From Bacteroidota bacterium (GTDB lineage: Bacteria; Bacteroidota; Bacteroidia; Palsa-965): a stretch of 64,000 nucleotides of DNA. The notes under the pieces were generated by a model. It saw only the letters and a list, made by a program, of their open reading frames with translations, ran no database searches and was not told where the DNA came from. Shown here one piece after another: positions 33,952 to 41,854 of the stretch. A program made the translations under genes and the position numbers. The stretch is taken from NCBI GenBank assembly GCA_006218065.1, contig VBWE01000030.1, forward strand, positions 1,114 through 65,113, in the 5' to 3' direction. Every line of letters starts with the position of its first letter. The first letter of the stretch is position 1.

Positions 33952-34499
33952 GATCCGGCAGGCAGGTATTTTTCAAGCAGCGTTTTGGTCGTGGCCCAGT
34001 TGCGGAGGGTGGTTTTCTGTTTCAGCTTTTTCTCGATCACGCTGCCGGCCATTTTGGATTCACCGAGTCCTTTCCGGCAAAGCCAGTACAATTCCGATCC
34101 GGCAAAGTGAAAACTGTCGATTTTATTTTCGAGAACAAGCAGCGCATCCTGCATCTCTTTTTCAGCTTCCCGCTCGAGGAAGGCGATATAAAGCTGGATC
34201 GTTTTATCGGCCCGGATGTCGCCGAACGGGTTGTTTTTCACTACGTTTTTCATATCCGCTGCGCTGCGCACGAATGTTTCCACTTCGTAGCCGAGCGATT
34301 TATGCAGCCGTTTTTCAATTTTTTCCCGCAGGGCGGATTTATCGTTCTCCGCTGCGTCGAAAATCACGTTCCCGCTCTGGATATAGGTTTCGATATTCTT
34401 CAGTCCCGGCATCACCATGATTTTCCGGAGTTCTTCCATTTTGATGATCTTGCTTCCGCCCACGTTGATGGCGCGGAGTAAGACTACGTAACGATTCAT
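33948..34499 (-). CDS. DUF1697 family protein
   Basis: The 183-residue cytoplasmic protein matches DUF1697: YVVLLRAINVGGSKIIKMEEL at the start, YIQSGNVIFDA, then a C-terminal block ending KTTLRNWATTKTLLEKY. Members are widespread, and the fold is known but not the role. It is upstream of and coupled to the lipoprotein gene. A heptad element (copy K) lies immediately upstream, where the promoter should be. Confidence 0.9.
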   Translation of the reverse strand: MNRYVVLLRAINVGGSKIIKMEELRKIMVMPGLKNIETYIQSGNVIFDAAENDKSALREKIEKRLHKSLGYEVETFVRSAADMKNVVKNNPFGDIRADKTIQLYIAFLEREAEKEMQDALLVLENKIDSFHFAGSELYWLCRKGLGESKMAGSVIEKKLKQKTTLRNWATTKTLLEKYLPAGS

Positions 34500-34518
34500 G
34501 CAATTGGTTTTTGGTTAT

Positions 34519-34615
34519 CCCTTCGGGAAAGTTAAGCGAATTCCGAATGCCGAATTTCGAATGTCGAATGCCGAAGTTTAGTCGTAAAAACAATGCACTT
34601 CATTGATTCGGCATT
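34519..34615. repeat. heptad-iterated repeat, copy K
   Basis: Six perfect 7-bp units in a row at 34537-34578: CGAATTC, CGAATGC, CGAATTT, CGAATGT, CGAATGC, CGAAGTT. A loop follows, then the return arm GATTCGGCATT at 34605-34615. The leader TATCCCTTC is shared with copy J. The clearest example of the 7-bp period in the window. Confidence 0.92.
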
Positions 34616-34670
34616 ATTCTTTTCCCGTTGCATCAGACACGAGGTCCAGCGGCCGCAAAAAACGTTCGTT

Positions 34671-35108
34671 TCATTTCAACTGAAGCCTGGCGATGAGTAC
34701 GGTATCGTTGTAAGCATCCTCTTTCGAATCGATCCCGAAATACAGGCTGACTGCTTTGCCGTTTTTGAAATCCGCGGAAGCCAGCAGGTCGCTCACAGGC
34801 GCTTTGGCGGAAAAGACAAGACCCGAATTACGGTATTCATACATTTTGATCAGTTCGTTTTTCTCGTTCCGGATAAAAAGCGTAGTGCGCGATGCTGTTC
34901 CCGAAGCTCCGCAGAGGTACCTGCTCACCTGCAAGGTATCGCGGTTGTTCAGTTTCTTTTTGTCGAGGAAGGCCAGTTCGCCCAACTGGTTTTTCTGGCT
35001 GGAAAGCAGTGTTTTTTTGCCGATGTCCAGCGACCAACTGTTGGCATTGAACGGTGCCCAGGAGCCGAGCAGAACGGCGAGGAACAGGGCGGAAAGCAGG
35101 GTTTTCAT
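34671..35108 (-). CDS. exported protein of unknown function
   Basis: The 145-residue protein has a signal peptide (MKTLLSALFLAVLLGSWAPF) and a short mature domain with RYLCGASGTASRTTLFIRNE and KMYEYRNSGLVFSAKAPVSD. It resembles small Bacteroidota periplasmic proteins without a name. It is divergent from rpmG. It belongs to the group of accessory genes lying between rpmB and rpmG. Confidence 0.75.
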   Translation of the reverse strand: MKTLLSALFLAVLLGSWAPFNANSWSLDIGKKTLLSSQKNQLGELAFLDKKKLNNRDTLQVSRYLCGASGTASRTTLFIRNEKNELIKMYEYRNSGLVFSAKAPVSDLLASADFKNGKAVSLYFGIDSKEDAYNDTVLIARLQLK

Positions 35109-35209
35109 GATTTTGTACGGGTTATCCTGGATTGCTTACAAGATAACGAATTGTGCTTATTTCCATAAACAGGAGGCCGCCATCCGGGTCAATATTTTAC
35201 CCTTAATTC

Positions 35210-35239
35210 TTGTCAAAAACAAAAAACTCCCTATATTTG
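35210..35239 (+). promoter_or_regulatory. promoter of rpmG
   Basis: TTG at 35210-35212 and TATATTTG at 35232-35239, 19 nt apart, a full match to the -33/-7 consensus. The leader that follows (CACCCCTGAATTCAATAAAA...) is the same as that of rpmB with one base fewer. Confidence 0.85.
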
Positions 35240-35270
35240 CACCCCTGAATTCAATAAAAACGATTCAATC

Positions 35271-35453
35271 ATGGCTAAGAAAGGCAATCGCATACAGGTT
35301 ATCCTGGAATGCACCGAGCACAAGGAAAGCGGGAAACCGGGTACTTCGCGTTATATCACTACGAAGAACAAGAAGAATTCGCCCGACCGGATGGAGATCA
35401 AGAAATACAATCCCATCCTGAAGAAAATGACCGTTCACAAAGAGATCAAGTAA
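35271..35453 (+). CDS. rpmG: 50S ribosomal protein L33
   Basis: The 60-residue basic protein starts [18 protein letters not shown] and has [20 protein letters not shown], the L33 signature. It lacks the four zinc-binding cysteines (only one Cys), so it is the zinc-independent type. It lies first in the rpmG-DUF4295-ftsY run. Its promoter and leader duplicate those of rpmB. Confidence 0.97.
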   Translation: MAKKGNRIQVILECTEHKESGKPGTSRYITTKNKKNSPDRMEIKKYNPILKKMTVHKEIK

Positions 35454-35482
35454 CCGGCGAAAGCCACTAATACCATAAAGTC

Positions 35483-35641
35483 ATGGCAAAGAAAGTAGTT
35501 GCGACGCTCAAATCCGGTGAAGGCAAGCAGTTCACCCGCGTAATCAAGATGGTGAAATCGCCCAAGACCGGCGCGTATGCATTCAAAGAAGAAGTAGTGC
35601 ACAACGATCATATCAAGGATTTCCTCTCCGACAAGAAGTAA
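35483..35641 (+). CDS. DUF4295 protein (small Bacteroidota ribosome-linked protein)
   Basis: The 52-residue basic protein starts MAKKVVATLKSGEGKQFTRV and ends KDFLSDKK. DUF4295 is a Bacteroidota protein always found just after rpmG. Its size, charge and place suggest a ribosome-associated role, but this is inferred. The gene starts 29 nt after the rpmG stop and is followed by a weak hairpin at about 35664-35697. Confidence 0.9.
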   Translation: MAKKVVATLKSGEGKQFTRVIKMVKSPKTGAYAFKEEVVHNDHIKDFLSDKK

Positions 35642-35663
35642 GTTCTGAACGATACATAATCAG

Positions 35664-35697
35664 CCAAAGCTTTCCATACCGGGAAGCTTTTGGTGTT
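35664..35697 (+). terminator. possible terminator after DUF4295
   Basis: CCAAAGCTTTCC and GGGAAGCTTTTGG arms around ATACC, followed by TGTTT. The stem is imperfect. Confidence 0.5.
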
Positions 35698-35728
35698 TAT
35701 AAGCCGACCCGCCCCGCATTGCCGGCGC

Positions 35729-35960
35729 GCAAAAGGCAAAAAACAAAAAGCAATGAAAATCAAAAAAACAAAGGGCAAAGGCAAAAAATAGTAAACGTCA
35801 CACTGAGCGGAGACGAAGTGTGTGTAAAACAGACCTGACGTCTTTTTATTTTTTGTTTTTTGTGAGTTGCCTTTTGAAACAGGCCCTTCTGCAAAGCAGT
35901 CTCCGGTTATTTGCCTTTTGCCCTTTGCTATTTGCTTTTGCTTTTTGAATAAACGACCGG
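35729..35960. repeat. heptad-iterated inverted repeat, copy L
   Basis: Left words GCAAAAG, GCAAAAA, ACAAAAA, GCAATGA and related; right words TTATTTG, CCTTTTG, CCCTTTG, CTATTTG (35907-35934), then CTTTTG and CTTTTTG. Between them lies a GTCACACTGAGCGGAGACGA hairpin (35797-35823). The right half is flanked by a 14-bp direct repeat, GTGTAAAACAGACC (35822-35835 and 35962-35975). This accounts for most of the 375-nt gap between DUF4295 and ftsY. Confidence 0.82.
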
Positions 35961-35985
35961 CGTGTAAAACAGACCATCTATTCCG

Positions 35986-35993
35986 TAATTTTG
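35986..35993 (+). promoter_or_regulatory. possible -7 box for ftsY
   Basis: TAATTTTG (TAnnTTTG) 24 nt before the ftsY ATG; no TTG at proper spacing, so tentative. Confidence 0.45.
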
Positions 35994-36016
35994 CTCACGT
36001 TTTACGCGAACCTCTT

Positions 36017-36964
36017 ATGGGTATTTTCAGTTTTTTCAGCAAGGACAAAAAAGAAAGCCTCGACCAGGGCCTGGCCAAAACCAAGGAAGGTTTTTTCCAG
36101 AAGATTACGCGCGCCGTAGTCGGCAAATCGGCTGTGGATGCGGAAGTGCTCGATAACCTGGAAGAAGCGCTGATCACGTCCGACGTTGGCGTGGAAACAA
36201 CCATTAAAATTATCCGCCGGATAGAAGAACGCGTTTCCAGAGACAAATACGTCGGTACTTCGGAACTGAACGCGATCATGAAAGAAGAAATCGCTTCGCT
36301 GCTGGCGGAAAACAATACCGAGGACCTGAAAGATTTCGTAATTCCCGCCGATAAAAAGCCCTACGTGATCATGGTAGTCGGTGTAAACGGCGTGGGAAAA
36401 ACGACAACCATCGGTAAACTCGCATACGCCTTTAAAAAAGCGGGCAAGAGCGTGATGCTCGGAGCCGCCGATACTTTCCGCGCCGCCGCAGTCGATCAAC
36501 TCGTCATCTGGTCCAAACGCGTGGACGTGCCCATCGTGGCACAGGCTATGGGGTCCGACCCGGCATCTGTGGCATTCGATACGCTGAACTCGGCGGTTTC
36601 CAAAGGAACCGACGTAGTGATCATCGATACGGCCGGACGTTTGCACAACAAAGTGAACCTGATGAACGAACTGTCGAAGATCAAAAAAGTGATGCAGAAA
36701 GTCGTTCCCGACGCTCCGCACGACGTGTTGCTTGTACTCGACGGTTCCACCGGCCAGAACGCGATAAACCAGTGCCGCGAATTCACCGCCGCAACCGATG
36801 TCACCGCATTGGCCGTAACCAAGCTCGACGGAACAGCCAAAGGCGGCGTGGTGATCGGTATTTCCGACCAGTTCAAAATCCCGGTAAAGTATATCGGGGT
36901 AGGCGAGAAGATGGAAGACCTGCAGGTATTCAACAAACACGAGTTCGTGGACTCGTTGTTCTAA
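36017..36964 (+). CDS. ftsY: signal recognition particle receptor FtsY
   Basis: The 315-residue GTPase docks SRP-bound ribosomes at the membrane translocon. The N domain is helical (VDAEVLDNLEEALITSDVGV). The G domain shows MVVGVNGVGKTTTIGKLAY (P-loop, about residue 118), AADTFRAAAVDQL, IDTAGRLHNKVNLM, TKLDGTAKGGV and YIGVGEKMEDL. The acidic A domain is absent, as usual in Bacteroidota. The ATG at 36017-36019 was chosen because upstream in-frame sequence is repeat element. The last two stop-codon bases form part of the left arm of repeat copy M. Confidence 0.96.
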   Translation: MGIFSFFSKDKKESLDQGLAKTKEGFFQKITRAVVGKSAVDAEVLDNLEEALITSDVGVETTIKIIRRIEERVSRDKYVGTSELNAIMKEEIASLLAENNTEDLKDFVIPADKKPYVIMVVGVNGVGKTTTIGKLAYAFKKAGKSVMLGAADTFRAAAVDQLVIWSKRVDVPIVAQAMGSDPASVAFDTLNSAVSKGTDVVIIDTAGRLHNKVNLMNELSKIKKVMQKVVPDAPHDVLLVLDGSTGQNAINQCREFTAATDVTALAVTKLDGTAKGGVVIGISDQFKIPVKYIGVGEKMEDLQVFNKHEFVDSLF

Positions 36965-37019
36965 TGCCGAAGTGTTTTATACAACTTCAATATTCGGCAT
37001 TCGCAATTCGGAGTTCGAT
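36963..37019. repeat. heptad-iterated inverted repeat, copy M
   Basis: Left arm AATGCCGAA (36963-36971) begins inside the ftsY TAA and pairs with TTCGGCATT (36993-37001). Words on the right: ATTCGGC, ATTCGCA, ATTCGGA, GTTCGAT (36992-37019). The loop matches copy J inverted. Confidence 0.85.
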
Positions 37020-37020
37020 C

Positions 37021-39681
37021 CTAAAACTTCGCTATTAAACGTACACTAAGCTGCCGGTTGGTGAGATAATTCGGAATGCCGTACAAACGCCCGGTCACGT
37101 CTTTTACCCAGTAATACGAAACGGTATTGTTTACCTGCAGCAGGTTGTACACTTCGGCTCCGATCCAGAGCGATTTCATGAAACGGAACGGGTTGGATTC
37201 TTTCAGCGGCTTTTCTTCTTTGATCACCTGGTAGGAAAAACCGATATCCACGCGGCGGTAAGGAGGCATGCGCAGAACGGCCAGGTGCCGCTGGTGGTTG
37301 GGTGGTCCGAAAGGAAGACCCGTACCGACAACCAGCCCGAGGCTCATCTTGCAGTCGGGAAGCATAGGCAGGTAATCCTGGAAGTACATGGAAAAATTCA
37401 CGATCTGGTCCGTAGGACGCGGAATGAAACCGGGAGCATTGACGATACTGTCGACCGCGATATTATTCACCGTGTAGCCGGGATAAATCGTATCGCCGTC
37501 GCTGTTCAGGTAAATCACGAACCGGTCGTTATATAAATTTTCACGCGTGCGCAGGATGGAAAGATTTACCCACGAATCCGCTTTGCGCACAAACTGTCCG
37601 TTCAGTTTGAAGTCGATACCGTACGCGTAACCGTAAGCCTGGTTTTCGCCGAAATAGCGCAGGCGGACATCCGTTACTTCGTAAGGCACCAGGTTGTCGA
37701 GGTATTTGTAATACGCTTCGGTGATGAAACGGAAAGGCCGGTTCCAGAGTTTGAAATGAATATCGCCGCCGAGTACGGCGTGGACAGCGGTCTGCGCTTT
37801 TACATTCTTGTGCACGGTTCCGTTGAAATCGCGCAGTTCACGGTAAAACGGGGGCTGGCTGTAAAGTCCGCCCGCTACGCGGAAAGAAGCCTGGCGTTTC
37901 CAGTGCGGTTTCCAGGAAAGATTCACGCGCGGGCTCACGATCGTTTGCCCGTTCATGTTCCAGTAATGGCTGCGCACGCCGGCATTCAGTTCGAGCTGCG
38001 AAGTGTCGCGCAGTTTCCAGTTCCAGATATGCTGCACGAAAGCCATCGCCCGCGACGAAGCCAGTTCTGCTTTGCCTTTGATCAGGCCCTGCACTTCGAG
38101 CACTTCCAGCGGGTAGAACGGGATCGAATAACCTGCCGAATCCACCAGGCCCCATTCGCTCAGCTCGTCGGTAATCTGCTCGTGCTGGTAACGCAGTCCC
38201 CAGGAAAGAATGGAATTATTCGCGTTGTACGTGTAATCGCCTTTATGCTCACCGTTAATGACAAGTGCATCGAGAAAGTTCCGCGCATGATTAAGATATC
38301 CGCCCACGCCGCGGTTAAAAGCCACCTGCCCGAAAGTCGGTTTTCCGAAATCCGTTTCCAGCTGATCGATATAATATGCGCCTTCGATATCGAAGGTTTC
38401 ATTTTCGGAAGAGAAGAAAGAGGAACCGATAAATCTCAGCCGAAGCCGTTCGTTCGGGTGCATGTAATTCAACGCAAGCGCATTGAAATTCGTTTTGAAA
38501 CTGTTCACTTCCTGCCCCTCGAAAAACACCGTAAAGCGCAGCGCCTGGTTCAGCGTGCCGAATTCGGTTTCGCGCGTTTCGGGTCGCAGTTCGTATTTGT
38601 TCTGCGCGTAATTGCCGAGATAATCGAGCCGCCAGTGTTCGGTAAAATTATACGTCAGGAAAGCCTGCACATCGGTGAACGAAGTGGTGTAATCGCCGCG
38701 CGTATCGAGTTTGTTCAGCAGGTAACGGTTGCTTTTCTGCCGCGCGCCAAGCATCCAGGTAAACCGTTCGTCTTTCGAAATGCCTTCCACTTCAAAACTT
38801 CCACCGAGCAGTCCCGCGGAAAAAGTGCCTCCGAATTTTTTCGGCCGGCGGTAGGTGATATCGAGCACCGACGACATGGCATCGCCGTATTTCGCTTCAT
38901 AGCCGCCCGCGGAAAAAAATACGCGATCCACCATGTCGCCGTTCACGATGGTCAGTCCTTCCTGCTGCCCGGAGCGCGTGATCAATGGACGATACACTTC
39001 GATGCCGTTGATGTAAAGTTTGTTTTCGTCAAAACTTCCGCCGCGGATGGAGTATTGCGAACTCAGTTCGTTGTTTACCGAGCCGCCGATCACCAGGCGG
39101 AGCGCACCGATGAAATCGCCGCTGGGGCTGGGAATATTCTGGATCGGCCCGGGAGGAAAATAATCGCCGGTGCCGAGTACGCCATACACTTCGGTGGTAT
39201 CGCCGCCTTTGGGTTCGAGCTCAATCGCGAAATTTTTTATTTCCCCGGCCGTGAGCTTTACGGGAACATCATACCGTTTGAACCCGGTAAGCTGTACGGT
39301 GATCATCAGCGGCTGGCCTGCCGGGACGGTGAGTGTGAAATTTCCTTTAGCGTCGGTGAACGTTCCCTTGCTTTTTCCGCCGAGAATATACCCGACTGCG
39401 GCCGATTCCACAGGGCTGCCTTCCGGACCGGTGACGCGGCCGGTAATGGTTGCTTCCTGCGCGAGAGCCGGCAGGGTGAGTGCGAAAGCAAACAGGAGGA
39501 AAACGGAGCGTATCAGTTTACAGTTGGCAGTTGGCAGTTTCTGTTTTACAGGGATGTCGTCAAAAACCAGGAACTTCCGCTTATACAAGACAAAATTGCC
39601 AACTGTAAACTGCAAACGGCCAACTGCAAACCGGAATAACGACTTGATTGAAAAACGAATCTTTGAAATTTCCGCGGGCAT
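37021..39681 (-). CDS. TonB-dependent outer membrane receptor with an interrupted signal-peptide region
   Basis: The 886-residue protein has a signal sequence ending LTLPALAQ, an N-terminal carboxypeptidase-regulatory-like domain (ATITGRVTGPEGSPVESAAV), a plug domain (SSQYSIRGGSFDENKLYING, GYEAKYGDAMSSVLDITYR) and a beta-barrel ending VRLIAKF. It takes up an unknown substrate in an energised way. The start chosen is the ATG at 39679-39681 (MPAEISKIRFSIKSLFR), 17 nt after the preceding gene. Residues 18-56 are encoded by repeat copy N; without them the sequence joins to IRSVFLLFAFALTLPALAQ, a normal signal peptide. The longer open frame upstream (to 40407) is antisense-frame overlap with the 39699 gene. 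Alternative: a rare CTG or ATA start after the repeat. Confidence 0.9.
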   Translation of the reverse strand: MPAEISKIRFSIKSLFRFAVGRLQFTVGNFVLYKRKFLVFDDIPVKQKLPTANCKLIRSVFLLFAFALTLPALAQEATITGRVTGPEGSPVESAAVGYILGGKSKGTFTDAKGNFTLTVPAGQPLMITVQLTGFKRYDVPVKLTAGEIKNFAIELEPKGGDTTEVYGVLGTGDYFPPGPIQNIPSPSGDFIGALRLVIGGSVNNELSSQYSIRGGSFDENKLYINGIEVYRPLITRSGQQEGLTIVNGDMVDRVFFSAGGYEAKYGDAMSSVLDITYRRPKKFGGTFSAGLLGGSFEVEGISKDERFTWMLGARQKSNRYLLNKLDTRGDYTTSFTDVQAFLTYNFTEHWRLDYLGNYAQNKYELRPETRETEFGTLNQALRFTVFFEGQEVNSFKTNFNALALNYMHPNERLRLRFIGSSFFSSENETFDIEGAYYIDQLETDFGKPTFGQVAFNRGVGGYLNHARNFLDALVINGEHKGDYTYNANNSILSWGLRYQHEQITDELSEWGLVDSAGYSIPFYPLEVLEVQGLIKGKAELASSRAMAFVQHIWNWKLRDTSQLELNAGVRSHYWNMNGQTIVSPRVNLSWKPHWKRQASFRVAGGLYSQPPFYRELRDFNGTVHKNVKAQTAVHAVLGGDIHFKLWNRPFRFITEAYYKYLDNLVPYEVTDVRLRYFGENQAYGYAYGIDFKLNGQFVRKADSWVNLSILRTRENLYNDRFVIYLNSDGDTIYPGYTVNNIAVDSIVNAPGFIPRPTDQIVNFSMYFQDYLPMLPDCKMSLGLVVGTGLPFGPPNHQRHLAVLRMPPYRRVDIGFSYQVIKEEKPLKESNPFRFMKSLWIGAEVYNLLQVNNTVSYYWVKDVTGRLYGIPNYLTNRQLSVRLIAKF
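39514..39630. repeat. heptad-iterated inverted repeat, copy N, inside a coding region
   Basis: Left words CAGTTTA, CAGTTGG, CAGTTGG, CAGTTTC (39514-39541); right words GCCAACT, GTAAACT, GCAAACG, GCCAACT, GCAAACC (39598-39632). The 117-bp element has a length divisible by three and no stop in the receptor frame. Confidence 0.88.
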
Positions 39682-39698
39682 AATTTCAACGGCCTCCT

Positions 39699-40340
39699 TT
39701 ATTGTTTTTTGAGTGCGCCGCTTCGCCAGGCTTTTACAAATCGCGACCAGGCTACCGGGTTCAACAGGTTGTTGGGCGGGAGCTGCCCTGCGTAATACAT
39801 TTTGTTGCTTTGCTGCTGCATGCCTGAACGGAAGTTGGAGGAACCGTCGGCCCCGATGCTCGCCACGCCGATCAGCATAGCCTGCTGGTCGAGGTTCTTC
39901 TGCGCGCGCGCCAGGTCGTCGTCCGGGATATCCAGTTTCAGGAAAGCATCCTTGAATTGTTCTTTGGTGGGCCAGGGATAAATCACGGCTTCGCGCAGTT
40001 CGTAGGTATCGCGCTTCATCAGCTGGATAAGCGAGTAACGCGTTTGTTTGAGCGTATCGGGAATAACAAAACTGTTGTCCTTGTACCCGAGCGTGGTAAA
40101 CTGGATGGTATCGCCGGGCTGGGCTACAAACGAAAAGTATCCCGATACGTCGGCGAAAGTCCCGCGATGCGTATTTTGAATGATCACGGCTGTAAACGGA
40201 ACGGGTTGCAGGCTGTCGGCATCCACAACAACACCGGAAAACTGAACGACCGGTTTCCGGGGCGGTGCGGGAGGCGTTTTCGGCTGGGCAAAACCGGTAC
40301 CGGCTACGGCCAGGAAAAAAAGAAGAAAGAGTGCTCTCAT
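39699..40340 (-). CDS. exported carboxypeptidase-regulatory-like domain protein
   Basis: The 213-residue protein has a signal peptide (MRALFLLFFLAVAGTGFAQ), then a carboxypeptidase D regulatory-like domain: VQFSGVVVDADSLQPVPFTA, HRGTFADVSGYFSFVAQPGD, TLGYKDNSFVIPD. A C-terminal helical part (about residues 120-213) is specific. It lies 17 nt upstream of the receptor gene, so it probably works with it at the outer membrane. An in-frame start seven codons upstream is possible. Confidence 0.88.
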   Translation of the reverse strand: MRALFLLFFLAVAGTGFAQPKTPPAPPRKPVVQFSGVVVDADSLQPVPFTAVIIQNTHRGTFADVSGYFSFVAQPGDTIQFTTLGYKDNSFVIPDTLKQTRYSLIQLMKRDTYELREAVIYPWPTKEQFKDAFLKLDIPDDDLARAQKNLDQQAMLIGVASIGADGSSNFRSGMQQQSNKMYYAGQLPPNNLLNPVAWSRFVKAWRSGALKKQ

Positions 40341-40517
40341 TATAGATAACAGATGTCTCAAAGTTACAAAGAAAAGCCGCCCGATTATTCATAAGCATGT
40401 TATTCACTGGCTTACAAACAAAAACGGTTCTGGATTATTGTTTAAGACGCAAAAAAAAGAAAAAAGAATAGGGCAGGGGTTTAAAATTGGCTACTTTTAA
40501 CAGCCCAAACACACCTT

Positions 40518-41600
40518 ATGAAGCACTCTTACGTATTGGCTGCTTTTCTATCTGCTGCCAGCCTGCCTCTCGGAGCCCAGATTACCATTACCGATGCGGA
40601 TATGCCTGCTGCGAACGATACGGTTCGTTTAAGCTATGCGCTGACGGTAGGTTCTGTCGATTATCACCTGACCGGGCCGGCGTATTTATGGGATTTTTCA
40701 AGTCTTGTGCCTTCCGCCCAGCAACTGGTTAATTACGAAACCCCGACGGCCTTTCCGTTTAATTTCACCGCAACATTCGGCGTTTACAATATTTCACCGG
40801 ATTCGCTGCCTGTGATCGGTACCGTTCCCAGTGATTTTTACGACTATTACAAGGTAAGCAGTTCGAGCTACCGCCAGGTTGGACAAAGTTTCATGTTCAA
40901 TTTCAGTTTTGCCATCCCGGTGATTTACAACAACGCCGATTACGTATATCGTTTCCCGATGAACCCGGGTAACGTGGATTCCTGTGATTACGATTACGGT
41001 TTCAGTATCCCCGGTTTCGGTTATTTCGGGCAGGACGGGCACCGGCATAACGAAGTGGACGGTTGGGGCACGCTGGTTACGCCTTTCGGCTCATTCCAGA
41101 CCTTGCGGGTAAAATCAATCCTCAACATTACCGATACTGTTTCTCTGGATACGACCGGGAACCAGGGATTTGCCATCCAGCGGCCCACGCTTACCGAGTA
41201 TAAATGGCTCGCATTGGGCGGCAAAGCGCCGATTCTCCAGATCGATGTACAGGATATCCTGAGTAACGAAGTGGTTACCGGCGTGTATTACCAGGACAGT
41301 ATCCGCGACAGCGTATTCCAGATCAGCGTTCCCGAATACCTTGTAGTATCCAGCGCCGAAGTATTTCCCAACCCGGCAAGCGACTTCGCCGTATTGCGTT
41401 ACGATCTTAAACAGGCCTCGGATGTCTCTTTCCGCCTTTACGACCTGGGCGGAAGGCTTATCGATGAAATAAAAGCTTCCACGCAATTCGCCGGCACCCA
41501 CATCCAGAGAATTCCCCTGGAGAAACTGGAATCCGGTATGTATATCCTGCAATTAAAAGCCGGTGATCATGTCCTTTCACGCAGAATTTGCAAACAATAG
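40518..41600 (+). CDS. T9SS-exported protein with type A sorting domain
   Basis: The 360-residue protein has a signal peptide (MKHSYVLAAFLSAASLPLGAQ) and an aromatic and beta-rich middle (GPAYLWDFSSLVPSAQQLVNYE, HNEVDGWGTLVTPFGSFQTL), which recalls the carbohydrate- or adhesion-type domains found in many uncharacterised Bacteroidota cargo proteins. The C-terminus AEVFPNPASDFAVLRYDLK...LYDLGGRLIDE...LESGMYILQLKAGD is a type A T9SS sorting domain. Function is unknown. It is upstream of the adhesin but in its own transcription unit, since a 254-nt gap follows. Confidence 0.88.
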   Translation: MKHSYVLAAFLSAASLPLGAQITITDADMPAANDTVRLSYALTVGSVDYHLTGPAYLWDFSSLVPSAQQLVNYETPTAFPFNFTATFGVYNISPDSLPVIGTVPSDFYDYYKVSSSSYRQVGQSFMFNFSFAIPVIYNNADYVYRFPMNPGNVDSCDYDYGFSIPGFGYFGQDGHRHNEVDGWGTLVTPFGSFQTLRVKSILNITDTVSLDTTGNQGFAIQRPTLTEYKWLALGGKAPILQIDVQDILSNEVVTGVYYQDSIRDSVFQISVPEYLVVSSAEVFPNPASDFAVLRYDLKQASDVSFRLYDLGGRLIDEIKASTQFAGTHIQRIPLEKLESGMYILQLKAGDHVLSRRICKQ

Positions 41601-41854
41601 GATAAATGCGCCGAATCATTCTAAATAAACGCCTGATTTACAGTCTTTATGCCGCTTGCGCAACTTTCGAACCCATTTTTCAGTATAAGTCTTCAAAACA
41701 CCTGAATGGGGAGTATGCATAAAACGTACAATCTGCCTCATTTTCACTATCTTAATTACACGAAACAGCCTTCCGCAAGTTGGGCCTGTTTACGTGTCGC
41801 TTCTTTTTGTTCACTCTCCCATAACGCTTTCCTATTCTAAATCTTTTTCTACCT
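41601..41854 (+). other. intergenic region before the adhesin gene
   Basis: The 254-nt gap holds no open frame, hairpin or heptad repeat that I can support. It is pyrimidine-rich close to the adhesin start and may contain the promoter. Confidence 0.4.

Noticed and set aside
34519-34615. Heptad array considered as CRISPR
   Set aside because: Units are 7 bp without spacers and no cas genes are near.
37021-40407. 1128-codon open frame spanning the receptor and the upstream gene on the same strand
   Set aside because: The part above 39681 overlaps the 39699-40340 gene in another frame and has low-complexity Arg/Ala-rich translation; the receptor domain content starts only below 39510.
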